64,000 nucleotides of DNA from Peribacillus sp044761665. GTDB taxonomy: Bacteria; Bacillota; Bacilli; Bacillales; DSM-1321. The stretch's first letter is position 1, and each line of letters opens with the position of its first letter. Below the pieces are notes generated by a model. The model ran no database searches. It was not told where the DNA came from and was given only the letters and a program-made list of their open reading frames with translations. Location of the stretch: positions 71,335 to 135,334 of the forward strand of contig NZ_JBIWCW010000008.1 in assembly GCF_044761665.1 (NCBI RefSeq), written 5' to 3'. The translations under genes and the position numbers were made by a program. Positions 16,672 to 25,228 of the stretch are shown piece by piece.

Positions 16672-18747
16672 ATGTCAGATTACTTAGTGATTGTGGAATC
16701 GCCCGCAAAGGCAAAGACGATAGAGCGATACTTGGGAAAGAAATATAAAGTTAAAGCTTCCATGGGACATGTACGCGACCTACCTAAAAGTCAAACGGGT
16801 GTCGATGTTGAACATGGCTATGAACCTAAATATATAACTATCCGAGGCAAAGGCCCGGTTTTAAAAGAATTGAAGACAGCCGCAAAAAAAGCGAAAAAAA
16901 TCTATCTCGCAGCTGACCCCGACAGAGAAGGTGAAGCGATTGCCTGGCATTTAGCGCATAGCCTCGATGTCGACATTAATTCGGATTGCCGCGTCGTATT
17001 CAATGAGATTACGAAGGAAGCAATCAAAGAATCATTTAAATCACCAAGGCCGATTAATATGAAATTGGTTGATGCACAGCAGGCGAGGAGGATATTGGAT
17101 CGTTTGGTCGGATACAATATTTCCCCGCTTTTGTGGAAGAAAGTAAAAAAAGGCTTGAGTGCCGGACGAGTTCAATCGGTTGCAGTCCGAATGATCATCG
17201 ATCGTGAGAAAGAGATCAAAGACTTCGTTCCTGAAGAGTATTGGACAATCAAGGCTGATTTTGTAAAAGGTAAAGAACAGTTTGAAGGTTCTTTTTTCAG
17301 CCTTGCTGGCGAACGGAGTGAGTTGAAAAACGAAGAAGACGTGAAGAAGGTTCTGGATTCTTTGAGCGGTGGGGAATTTACAATCGGTACCGTGACCAAA
17401 AAGGAAAGAAAGCGTAATCCAGCTGCTCCATTCACAACTTCTTCCCTACAACAGGAAGCTGCGCGTAAACTGAATTTCAGGGCCAAGAAAACGATGATGC
17501 TCGCTCAGCAGCTTTACGAAGGAATTGAGCTAGGAAAAGAAGGCACAGTCGGGCTGATTACTTATATGAGAACGGATTCAACCCGGATCTCCGATGTGGC
17601 TAAACTTGAGGCTCACACTTTCATCTCAAATAGTTATGGTGAAGATTACGTCCAGATTGAACAGCGCAAAGAGAAAAAACAGACAAATGCCCAGGATGCC
17701 CATGAAGCGGTAAGACCGACCAGCACCCTTCGGGAACCAAGTTTAGTGAAAGAATTTTTATCGAGGGACCAATTCCGTTTATATAAATTGATTTGGGAAC
17801 GATTCGTTTCAAGCCAGATGTCTTCTGCAGTCATGGATACCATGAGTATCGATTTGCATAACGGAGATGTCATATTCAGGGCAAATGGATCAAAAGTTAA
17901 ATTTCCAGGTTTCATGAAGGTATATGTTGAGGGAACGGATGACTCAGTGGAGGAAAAGGAGAATACCCTTCCAGATGTGAAAAAAGGCGATCAATTCTTT
18001 TCAAAAGATGTTGAGCCTAAGCAACATTTCACGCAACCACCGCCCCGCTATACAGAGGCACGCCTTGTCAAAACGCTAGAAGAATTAGGAATAGGTCGGC
18101 CCTCCACGTATGCGCCTACTCTGGATACTATACAAAAAAGGGGATACGTTACGCTTGATAACAAACGATTTATCCCGACCGAACTCGGTGAAATAGTCCT
18201 TGAGCTGATTCGCGAATTCTTCCCTTATATCCTTAATGCAGAATTCACAGCCAAAATGGAACAGGAATTTGATGGCGTTGAGGCTGGAAGTGTCGAATGG
18301 GCCAATGTCATTGATGACTTCTACAAAGATTTTGCTGTTGATTTGGCCAAGGCCGAAGCTGAGATGGAAAAAATTGAAATTAAAGATGAGCCTGCTGGGG
18401 AAGATTGTGAAGAATGCGGTCATGGAATGGTCTTCAAAATGGGAAGATACGGGAAATTCATGGCATGCAGTAATTTCCCTGACTGTCGTAACACGAAGCC
18501 AATCGTCAAGGAAATTGGTGTGAAATGTCCAAAATGTAAAGAAGGAAACATCATTGAGCGGAAAAGTAAAAAACGCCGCTTGTTTTATGGATGTGATACG
18601 TATCCAGGGTGTGATTTCATTTCATGGGATAAGCCATTACCAAGAAGTTGTCCGAAGTGTGAAGGTACGCTGGTTGAGAAAAAACTTAAAAAAGGCGTAC
18701 AAGTACAGTGTATGGACTGTGATTTCAAAGAAGTACCTCAAGCTTAA
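16672..18747 (+). CDS. topA: DNA topoisomerase I
   Basis: The type IA enzyme relaxes negative supercoils. ATG 16672 follows GAGGAGGAT and yields 691 residues, the B. subtilis length; the frame upstream to 16621 lies over the promoter. The Toprim domain begins YLVIVESPAKAKTIERYLG, with DPDREGEAIAWH near residue 85. The catalytic tyrosine lies in GLITYMRTDSTRIS near 300. The C-terminus holds three four-cysteine zinc ribbons (about 572-600, 618-645 and 655-690; CEECGHGMVF, CPKCKEGNII, CPKCEGTLVE). Confidence 0.98.
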   Translation: MSDYLVIVESPAKAKTIERYLGKKYKVKASMGHVRDLPKSQTGVDVEHGYEPKYITIRGKGPVLKELKTAAKKAKKIYLAADPDREGEAIAWHLAHSLDVDINSDCRVVFNEITKEAIKESFKSPRPINMKLVDAQQARRILDRLVGYNISPLLWKKVKKGLSAGRVQSVAVRMIIDREKEIKDFVPEEYWTIKADFVKGKEQFEGSFFSLAGERSELKNEEDVKKVLDSLSGGEFTIGTVTKKERKRNPAAPFTTSSLQQEAARKLNFRAKKTMMLAQQLYEGIELGKEGTVGLITYMRTDSTRISDVAKLEAHTFISNSYGEDYVQIEQRKEKKQTNAQDAHEAVRPTSTLREPSLVKEFLSRDQFRLYKLIWERFVSSQMSSAVMDTMSIDLHNGDVIFRANGSKVKFPGFMKVYVEGTDDSVEEKENTLPDVKKGDQFFSKDVEPKQHFTQPPPRYTEARLVKTLEELGIGRPSTYAPTLDTIQKRGYVTLDNKRFIPTELGEIVLELIREFFPYILNAEFTAKMEQEFDGVEAGSVEWANVIDDFYKDFAVDLAKAEAEMEKIEIKDEPAGEDCEECGHGMVFKMGRYGKFMACSNFPDCRNTKPIVKEIGVKCPKCKEGNIIERKSKKRRLFYGCDTYPGCDFISWDKPLPRSCPKCEGTLVEKKLKKGVQVQCMDCDFKEVPQA

Positions 18748-18750
18748 GCG

Positions 18751-18776
18751 AAGGTGGGCGATTACGCTCACCTTTT
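18751..18776 (+). terminator. Terminator after topA
   Basis: AAGGTGGGCG pairs over ten positions (one G-T) with CGCTCACCTT around the tetraloop ATTA, followed by a T run. It lies four bases after the topA stop. Confidence 0.88.
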
Positions 18777-19153
18777 TCATGTTTAATTTACTAGGTTAGA
18801 GTTGGGTTTCTTCATATTTTGTTAGGTATGATATCATGTTAAAAGGGAGATTTTATCTCACAGAATATATTGGTAAAGTCATGAAACTTTTTTATTTCGG
18901 TCAAGTGTTGTAAAATTCAGTGGACAAGTGCGTTCATTTAAAGTTATAATTCCTCTTTGTGTCCATTACTGTTTTTAAAACAGTCTGACTTTACAGATTT
19001 ATCCATAAGAGATGAACTTACAAAATGGTCATCAGCAGGAATGAATAATATGGAGTATACATATAAACACATCGCTAAAATGAAGATTTTGTAAAAATAT
19101 TTTTAATGATAAATCTTCCTGTTTTATCATATCTATACATGGAGGTTCGAAAT
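18777..19153 (+). other. Intergenic region upstream of trmFO
   Basis: There are about 375 bases without a gene. The region contains a promoter (18921-18950), a 17-base perfect palindrome at 18968-18984 and a long leader to trmFO. No open frame with a ribosome binding site was found. Confidence 0.6.
18921..18950 (+). promoter_or_regulatory. Probable sigma-A promoter upstream of trmFO
   Basis: TGGACA (18921-18926), an 18-base spacer and a perfect TATAAT (18945-18950). A start near 18957 would leave a leader of about 195 bases before trmFO and would place the palindrome ACTGTTTT-T-AAAACAGT (18968-18984) just inside the transcript, at about +11 to +27. Confidence 0.6.
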
Positions 19154-20461
19154 ATGAAAGAGGCAAAAGTAAGTGTTATTGGTGCTGGGCTTGCAGGAAG
19201 TGAAGCTGCTTGGCAATTGGCTAAAAGAGGAATAAAAGTTGATTTGTACGAAATGCGTCCGGTGAAGCAAACGCCTGCACACCATACCGATAAATTCGCT
19301 GAACTTGTTTGTTCCAATTCACTTCGGGCAAATACGTTGACAAATGCTGTAGGTGTTTTAAAAGAAGAGATGCGGATATTGGATTCTGTAATTATATCCG
19401 CAGCAGACGCTTGTGCTGTTCCTGCTGGTGGAGCATTAGCCGTCGATCGACATGAATTTTCGAGTCTTGTTACGGATAGGGTGAAAAACCATCCTAATGT
19501 GACTGTCATCCATGAAGAAGTGAAGGAAATTCCGGAAGGTCCGACGATTATTGCTACAGGTCCATTAACAAGCCAAGCTTTATCGGACAGCTTAAAGCAA
19601 ATAATGGAAGAAGAATATTTGTATTTCTATGATGCGGCGGCTCCAATTCTTGAAAAAGAAAGCATCAATATGGATAAAGTGTATTTAAAGTCCCGTTATG
19701 ACAAAGGGGAAGCTGCTTACCTGAATTGTCCGATGACCGAAGAAGAATTCGATCGTTTTTATGAAGCGTTGATTTCTGCAGAGACGGTTCCGCTTAAGGA
19801 ATTCGAAAAAGAAATCTTCTTCGAAGGGTGTATGCCTATAGAAGTGATGGCATCACGCGGGAAAAAGACGATGTTATTCGGACCGTTGAAGCCAGTTGGT
19901 CTGGAAGACCCGAAAACAGGAAAACGACCATTTGCTGTAGTCCAATTGCGTCAAGATGATGCAGCAGGAACGTTATATAACATTGTTGGTTTTCAGACAC
20001 ATCTAAAATGGGGCCCTCAAAAAGAGGTACTTCAACTGATTCCGGGATTGGAAAATGCCGAAATTGTCCGTTATGGTGTCATGCACCGCAATACGTTCAT
20101 CAACTCGCCTAATGTGCTAAAGCCAACATATCAATTCAAAAACCGCGATGACTTATTCTTTGCAGGTCAGATGACGGGTGTAGAGGGATACGTTGAGTCT
20201 GCCGCTTCAGGATTGGTTGCCGGTATCAATGCCGCGAGAATGGTTCAAGAGATGGAGCCGATTGTTTTCCCTGCTGAAACGACAATGGGCAGCATGGCGA
20301 GGTACATCACGTCAACCAACGGGAAGAGCTTTCAACCTATGAATGCCAACTTCGGTCTCCTTCCAGATTTGGGAGTAAGGATCAAGTCGAAAAAGGAACG
20401 ATATGAGGCACATGCAAATCGCGCATTAGACACAATTCAGAACTTTGTGAAAAGTTTGTAA
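19154..20461 (+). CDS. trmFO: tRNA m5U54 methyltransferase TrmFO (folate/FAD dependent)
   Basis: TrmFO makes 5-methyluridine at position 54 of tRNA from methylenetetrahydrofolate and FADH2. ATG 19154 follows TGGAGGTTCG and gives 435 residues, the family length. The FAD-binding motif VIGAGLAGSEAAWQLAKRG starts the protein; the catalytic cysteine is Cys53 in LVCSNSLR. A second dinucleotide-related part GQMTGVEGYVESAASGLVAG lies near residues 340-360. It was formerly called Gid and sits before xerC (codV) as in B. subtilis. Confidence 0.98.
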   Translation: MKEAKVSVIGAGLAGSEAAWQLAKRGIKVDLYEMRPVKQTPAHHTDKFAELVCSNSLRANTLTNAVGVLKEEMRILDSVIISAADACAVPAGGALAVDRHEFSSLVTDRVKNHPNVTVIHEEVKEIPEGPTIIATGPLTSQALSDSLKQIMEEEYLYFYDAAAPILEKESINMDKVYLKSRYDKGEAAYLNCPMTEEEFDRFYEALISAETVPLKEFEKEIFFEGCMPIEVMASRGKKTMLFGPLKPVGLEDPKTGKRPFAVVQLRQDDAAGTLYNIVGFQTHLKWGPQKEVLQLIPGLENAEIVRYGVMHRNTFINSPNVLKPTYQFKNRDDLFFAGQMTGVEGYVESAASGLVAGINAARMVQEMEPIVFPAETTMGSMARYITSTNGKSFQPMNANFGLLPDLGVRIKSKKERYEAHANRALDTIQNFVKSL

Positions 20462-20467
20462 AATCAT

Positions 20468-20496
20468 TTGCCTGCTGTTTTAAAGTATGATACTAT
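20468..20496 (+). promoter_or_regulatory. Extended -10 promoter for xerC-hslVU-codY
   Basis: TTGCCT (20468-20473), a 17-base spacer and TACTAT (20491-20496) preceded by TGA, an extended -10 of the TGn type. It lies 25 bases before the xerC start, in the only gap between trmFO and xerC, so it probably drives the codY operon. Confidence 0.75.
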
Positions 20497-20521
20497 TTAT
20501 AAGCCTTTGCGAGGTGTTTCT

Positions 20522-21424
20522 ATGATCAATCAAAACAAGGCGTTATCTTCCTTCATTGAATATCTACAAATAGAAAAAAATAGTTCACACTACACGATTG
20601 AAAATTACAGGCGGGATATTCACGAATTTTTCTTATTCCTGAACGAACAACGGATTACCGATGTCGCGTCAGTCGAATATATGGATGTCCGGTTATATTT
20701 GACGAATTTATATGAGAAAAAACTTTCTAAGCGGACTGTAGCAAGAAAAACATCTTGTTTGCGCAGTTTTTATAAATTTCTATTGCGGGAAGCCGAAGTT
20801 AAGGATAATCCCTTTTCTCTTGCATCTTTACCTAAAAAGGAACAAAGATTGCCACGTTTTCTTTACGAGGAGGAAGTCAATCAGTTGTTTTCTTCTTTAA
20901 AAAAAGATACCCCGGCTGGAATAAGAAATGTTGCACTGTTGGAATTGCTGTATGCTACAGGCATTCGCGTAAGTGAGTGCTGTGAGATTAAAATACAGGA
21001 TATCGATCTCTCCCTTGGCACCGTGCTGATCCATGGAAAAGGGAAGAAAGATCGATATGTCCCGGTGGGCAGTTATGCTCAGGAAGCGATAGATTTATAC
21101 ATACGTACAGCTAGGATGGAAATGTCATCGTCTGACGCTAAGGCGCATGCTTATTTATTTGTTAACTTTCGCGGAGAACCTCTTACACCAAGGGGAGTCC
21201 GATATATATTAAATGAATTGATTAAAAAATCGGCCACTGATGGAAATCTGCACCCACATATGCTGAGGCATTCATTTGCCACTCATCTATTAAATAATGG
21301 GGCAGATATACGTACGGTTCAGGAACTGCTTGGACATTCAAAAATTTCATCTACGCAAGTGTATACGCATGTAACGAAAGACCAATTAAAAAAAGTCTAC
21401 AATGCATCACATCCGCGAGCTTAA
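20522..21424 (+). CDS. xerC: Tyrosine recombinase XerC (CodV)
   Basis: Together with XerD it resolves chromosome dimers at dif. ATG 20522, after GCGAGGTG, gives 300 residues. The N-terminal SAM-like core-binding domain (about 1-95) is followed by the catalytic domain with the active-site residues in TGIRVSECCEI (Arg), HPHMLRHSFATH (His-x-x-Arg), LLGHSKISSTQVYTHV (His and the nucleophile Tyr). The family is chromosomal here: gene order matches codV-clpQ-clpY-codY of B. subtilis, so it is not part of a mobile element. Confidence 0.96.
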   Translation: MINQNKALSSFIEYLQIEKNSSHYTIENYRRDIHEFFLFLNEQRITDVASVEYMDVRLYLTNLYEKKLSKRTVARKTSCLRSFYKFLLREAEVKDNPFSLASLPKKEQRLPRFLYEEEVNQLFSSLKKDTPAGIRNVALLELLYATGIRVSECCEIKIQDIDLSLGTVLIHGKGKKDRYVPVGSYAQEAIDLYIRTARMEMSSSDAKAHAYLFVNFRGEPLTPRGVRYILNELIKKSATDGNLHPHMLRHSFATHLLNNGADIRTVQELLGHSKISSTQVYTHVTKDQLKKVYNASHPRA

Positions 21425-21444
21425 AAGTTGAAAGGAGACACTTT

Positions 21445-21972
21445 ATGACTACGATATTTGCAGTGCATCATAAAGGTGAATGTGCAATGTCCGGTGATGG
21501 GCAGGTTACTTTAGGGAATTCAGTAGTGATGAAGCATACGGCAAGAAAAGTGAGGAAAATCTTTAATGGTAATGTCCTGGCAGGATTTGCTGGGTCTGTG
21601 GCGGATGCCTTCACTCTTTTTGAAATGTTCGAAGCGAAGCTAGAGGAGTACAACGGGAATCTCCAACGTGCTGCCGTTGAAATGGCAAAGCAATGGCGAA
21701 GCGACAATGTGCTAAGAAAGCTGGAAGCGATGTTAATTGTGATGAATAAAAAAGACTTGCTTCTGGTTTCAGGTACCGGTGAAGTCATCGAGCCGGACGA
21801 CGGAATTCTGGCCATAGGTTCAGGTGGGAATTATGCTCTGGCTGCCGGCAGGGCTTTAAAACGTTTTTCTAGCGAAAATTTATCGGCAAAAGATATCGCC
21901 CAATCATCTTTACAAATTGCAGCGGAAATTTGTGTATTTACCAATACGAATATAATCGTGGAAGAGTTGTAA
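21445..21972 (+). CDS. hslV: HslV (ClpQ) protease subunit of the HslUV complex
   Basis: HslV is the proteasome-like peptidase of the two-component ATP-dependent protease HslUV. It has 175 residues and an AAAGGAG site before ATG 21445. After removal of Met the chain begins with threonine (MTTIFAVHHKGECAMSGDGQ), the usual N-terminal nucleophile. B. subtilis ClpQ has a longer start and uses an N-terminal serine; no in-frame upstream start exists here. The motifs GDGQVTLGNSVVMKHTARKV and AIGSGGNYALAAGRAL are conserved. hslU follows 13 bases on. Confidence 0.97.
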   Translation: MTTIFAVHHKGECAMSGDGQVTLGNSVVMKHTARKVRKIFNGNVLAGFAGSVADAFTLFEMFEAKLEEYNGNLQRAAVEMAKQWRSDNVLRKLEAMLIVMNKKDLLLVSGTGEVIEPDDGILAIGSGGNYALAAGRALKRFSSENLSAKDIAQSSLQIAAEICVFTNTNIIVEEL

Positions 21973-21985
21973 GGAGGAGCGCACA

Positions 21986-23395
21986 ATGTCAAAAAAAACT
22001 AATTTAACACCGAGGCAAATCGTTGAGAAACTGGATCAATATATTGTAGGACAGAGTGAGGCCAAACGAGCAGTAGCAGTAGCATTGCGAAATCGGTTCC
22101 GCCGTTCTTTACTATCAGAACAACTTCGTGATGAAGTTGTTCCGAAAAACATATTAATGATTGGACCGACCGGTGTTGGGAAAACAGAAATTGCTCGGAG
22201 AATGGCTAAATTGGTTGGTGCTCCTTTTGTGAAAGTGGAAGCGACGAAATTTACGGAAGTTGGTTATGTTGGCCGCGATGTTGAATCGATGGTGCGTGAT
22301 TTGGTGGAAACTTCCGTCCGCCTCGTAAAGGAAGAAAAGATGGTGAGTGTCAGAGAACGGGCAGAGGAAAATGCTAATCGCCGTTTAATTGATTTACTAG
22401 TACCGTCCAATAAAAAGCAGAGTAATTTTAAAAATCCTCTCGAAGCATTTTTCGGAGGTGGGACCAATCAGGCTGACCAGGATTCGAATGATAATTCCGA
22501 AGATTTAAGCCTGCAGCAAAAAAGAAAGCTTGTGGCGAGTCAATTGGCTAAGGGAGAGTTAGAGAATGAAATGATCACGGTTGAAGTGGAAGAGCAGGCA
22601 GCATCAATGTTTGACATGCTACAAGGTTCGGGAATGGAACAAATGGGGATGAATATGCAGGACGCATTGGGAAGCTTGATGCCCAAGAAAAATAAAAAGC
22701 GTAAATTGAAAGTAAGTGAAGCAAGAGTGGTCTTGACCAATGAGGAAGCTGCAAAATTGATTGACATGGATGAAGTAACTTCGGACGCTGTATATGGTGC
22801 CGAGCAAAACGGGATTATTTTCATCGATGAAATTGATAAGATTGCTAGCAAGCAGTCTGGTAGCTCTTCAGCGGATGTGTCAAGAGAAGGTGTACAGCGG
22901 GATATCTTGCCAATTGTTGAAGGGTCGACAGTTGTCACAAAATATGGTTCCGTTAAGACCGATCATGTACTCTTCATTGCTGCAGGTGCTTTCCATACTG
23001 CTAAACCATCAGATCTTATTCCTGAACTGCAGGGACGCTTTCCAATCCGCGTGGAATTAAATAAATTGACCGTCGAAGACTTTGTGAAGATTTTACACGA
23101 GCCAGATAATGCTCTCTTAAAACAATATGTGGCTCTATTAGAAACTGAAGGTATAGAAATTGAATTTTCTGACGAAGCTGTTAGTAAGATAGCGGAAGTG
23201 GCTTTTGAGGTGAATCAAAACACAGATAATATTGGGGCTAGGCGCCTTCATACAATCCTTGAGCGTCTTCTAGAGGATTTATCTTTTGAAGCTCCGGACA
23301 TAACGATGGAAAAGATCACGATTACCCCTCAGTATGTCGAAGATAAGCTGGGCTCCATAGCCCGTAATAAAGACTTAAGCCAGTTTATCCTATAG
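21986..23395 (+). CDS. hslU: HslU (ClpY) ATPase subunit
   Basis: This AAA+ unfoldase feeds substrates to HslV. The 469 residues include Walker A GPTGVGKTEIARRMAKL (about 57-73), the pore motif GYVGRD (about 92-97), the inserted I domain (about 110-245, charged and variable, with LEAFFGGGTNQADQDSN), Walker B IIFIDEIDKIA near 275, and the C-terminal helical domain ending DLSQFIL, whose tail inserts into HslV. AAGGAGGAG precedes the ATG. Confidence 0.98.
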   Translation: MSKKTNLTPRQIVEKLDQYIVGQSEAKRAVAVALRNRFRRSLLSEQLRDEVVPKNILMIGPTGVGKTEIARRMAKLVGAPFVKVEATKFTEVGYVGRDVESMVRDLVETSVRLVKEEKMVSVRERAEENANRRLIDLLVPSNKKQSNFKNPLEAFFGGGTNQADQDSNDNSEDLSLQQKRKLVASQLAKGELENEMITVEVEEQAASMFDMLQGSGMEQMGMNMQDALGSLMPKKNKKRKLKVSEARVVLTNEEAAKLIDMDEVTSDAVYGAEQNGIIFIDEIDKIASKQSGSSSADVSREGVQRDILPIVEGSTVVTKYGSVKTDHVLFIAAGAFHTAKPSDLIPELQGRFPIRVELNKLTVEDFVKILHEPDNALLKQYVALLETEGIEIEFSDEAVSKIAEVAFEVNQNTDNIGARRLHTILERLLEDLSFEAPDITMEKITITPQYVEDKLGSIARNKDLSQFIL

Positions 23396-23501
23396 AATGA
23401 ACCAACGGCAATAACATTGCCTAAGCAAACAACATCAAATTACGGAAATACAACTTCATAGTCAATTGTGAACCATGGTATTTTTAGGAGGAACAAGTCA
23501 G

Positions 23502-24281
23502 ATGAATTTATTAGCAAAAACAAGAAAAATTAATGCAATGCTCCAAAAAGCAGCAGGAAAAGCAGTTAATTTCAAGGAAATGGCAGAAAGCTTAAGTGAA
23601 GTGATTGAAGCAAACGTATTCGTCGTTAGCCGCCGCGGTAAATTACTTGGAATAGCAGTAAGCCAACAAATCGAGAATGAACGTATGTACAAAATGTTAG
23701 AAGATAAGCAATTTCCTGAAGTGTACACGAAAAACTTATTTAACATTCAAGAAACATCTTCTAATCTTGATATTGAAAGCGAATATACAGCTTTCCCAGT
23801 TGAAAATAAAGAATTGTTTTCAAATGGCCTAACAACCATCGTTCCAATCATGGGTGGAGGGGAACGTTTAGGAACATTGATTCTTGCTCGTTTACAAGAT
23901 AAGTTCCACGATGATGACTTAATCTTGGCTGAATATGGCGCTACAGTGGTTGGAATGGAAATCCTTCGTGAAAAATCTGAAGAGATTGAAGAAGAAGCAC
24001 GTAGTAAAGCGGTCGTACAAATGGCTATTTCTTCATTGTCATACAGTGAATTAGAAGCTATTGAACATATTTTTGAAGAGCTTAAAGGGAACGAAGGTTT
24101 ACTTGTCGCTTCGAAAATTGCCGATCGGGTTGGTATCACACGTTCAGTTATCGTAAACGCGCTTAGAAAATTAGAAAGTGCAGGAGTTATCGAATCACGT
24201 TCGTTAGGTATGAAAGGCACGTACATCAAAGTATTGAACGATAAATTCCTTAACGAATTAGAAAAACTTAAAAATAACTAA
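23502..24281 (+). CDS. codY: Global transcriptional repressor CodY
   Basis: CodY senses GTP and branched-chain amino acids and represses nutrient-uptake, amino-acid and motility genes in rich conditions. ATG 23502 follows TTAGGAGGAAC and gives exactly 259 residues. The N-terminal GAF domain (about 1-155, MNLLAKTRKINAMLQ onward) binds isoleucine, valine and leucine. The C-terminal winged helix-turn-helix (about 200-245; ASKIADRVGITRSVIVNALR) binds DNA. It ends the xerC-hslVU-codY operon; a very strong terminator follows. Confidence 0.99.
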   Translation: MNLLAKTRKINAMLQKAAGKAVNFKEMAESLSEVIEANVFVVSRRGKLLGIAVSQQIENERMYKMLEDKQFPEVYTKNLFNIQETSSNLDIESEYTAFPVENKELFSNGLTTIVPIMGGGERLGTLILARLQDKFHDDDLILAEYGATVVGMEILREKSEEIEEEARSKAVVQMAISSLSYSELEAIEHIFEELKGNEGLLVASKIADRVGITRSVIVNALRKLESAGVIESRSLGMKGTYIKVLNDKFLNELEKLKNN

Positions 24282-24304
24282 AATACTCTAGGGAATAGGG
24301 TTAT

Positions 24305-24353
24305 GAAAGACAAAAAGGGTACGGAATTAACTTCCGTACCCTTTTTGTCTTTC
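24305..24353 (+). terminator. Very strong, potentially bidirectional terminator after codY
   Basis: A perfect 22-base-pair stem joins 24305-24326 to 24332-24353 around the loop TTAAC. The GC-rich core GGGTACGGAA lies toward the loop, with A runs on the left arm and T runs on the right arm, so it can work on either strand. Confidence 0.93.
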
Positions 24354-24437
24354 AATTTCCCCCAGATAAAGATTTCCATACTCCAACATTTTTAACAGCA
24401 TAAAGCCTAGCAACAATCTCTGAACTTAGAAAAGGAC

Positions 24438-24492
24438 CACTACAAAAAAGCACGATATCTTATTCCTTAAGATATCGTGCTTTTTTGTAGTG
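24438..24492. terminator. Second long perfect hairpin downstream of codY
   Basis: A perfect 25-base-pair stem joins 24438-24462 to 24468-24492 around a five-base loop (TTCCT). The core GCACGATATCTTA is bordered by six A on the left and six T on the right. It has terminator form on both strands, but no gene nearby needs it, unless a lost - strand or + strand gene once lay in this gap. Confidence 0.7.
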
Positions 24493-25017
24493 ATTGAGGC
24501 AGGAAGATAATTCCCCAATATAGGTGCAACGTTCTGTATATCAGCAAAAGATGTATTCTTAAACAGCAACTTTACTTACCTTCGTTCAAACTCCTAGACT
24601 GTTATCAAACAAATGGATTAGTTATAAGAGCATGTAGGGTGGTAAATGAAGGTAAAAATATAAATGAAATTTACAATTTAGGGTAATTTGAATCAAATTC
24701 CAATAAGTGGGATGAGGATAAAGAAGCGTTTATCCAAAATACAGTTAATTTTTCCTTATAAAGGGTAATTATACTGTTATAACTATCTGGATAGTTTTAA
24801 AGGGAACTTACAGAAAATGTTAATTTTTAATATGTGAAATTGATACAATGTATCCAAAAATATATTTTGAAATTTTTAGGCGTAGTATTAATGAGAAAGA
24901 ATTCGAATTTAAGGATTACTTAGATATTTCGAAAAAGTCATTGGTCTTGAATATTTAAAGCAAGCCGTGTTTGGAAGAAAAAATTCTGAAAACTATTTGA
25001 GACAAGGTGTAAGATGA
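24493..25017 (+). other. Gap downstream of the hairpins, with gene debris
   Basis: The region is A+T rich and holds no intact gene. Stretches at about 24640-24760 read like short coding pieces broken by stop codons (VNEGKNINEIYNLG, stop, then FESNSNKWDEDKEAF), but without recognisable similarity. Confidence 0.4.
24848..25017 (+). pseudogene. Possible frameshifted remnant of a small gene
   Basis: From ATG 24848 the reading MYPKIYFEIFRRSINEKEF runs into a stop after 36 codons. In the next frame YFEKVIGLEYLKQAVFGRKN continues to TGA 25015. The total of 170 bases is one short of a whole number of codons, as expected if a single base was lost near 24910-24930 in a 56-codon gene. No ribosome binding site is visible and the protein family is not recognised; chance open frames in AT-rich DNA remain possible. 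Confidence 0.35.
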
Positions 25018-25196
25018 TTTTTTTGTTAAAAATTACCTTTGATTTTATGTCGATAATTAGTACTAAAGTATCAGGTACATTAGGTTGTTATTCTGTATGA
25101 TAAATAAGTATTTGAAGATAAAAAATGGATAAATTAATAAAATAATGTAATATTACGTCACAAATGACTAGTAAATTAGCTGACAAAGCTCTAAAT

Positions 25197-25228
25197 TTGA
25201 GCAATTTGTGACATTTTTCGACTATAAT
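25197..25228 (+). promoter_or_regulatory. Probable promoter of the fla/che operon
   Basis: A perfect TATAAT lies at 25223-25228. The best -35, TTGAGC at 25197-25202, is 20 bases away, which is long. An inverted repeat GTCACAAAT (25157-25165) / ATTTGTGAC (25204-25212) overlaps the promoter spacer and could bind a regulator. The start would be near 25235, giving a leader of about 120 bases to flgB. Confidence 0.5.

Noticed and set aside
20522..21424. Tyrosine recombinase as sign of an integrated element
   Set aside because: Gene order and neighbours (trmFO, hslV) identify the housekeeping XerC (CodV).
23747..24229. Long open frame of 160 codons on the - strand inside codY
   Set aside because: It is fully antisense to a clear codY with no binding site, and reflects the codon bias of codY. 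Similar antisense frames in ffh, cheB, cheA, hslU and topA were left out for the same reason.
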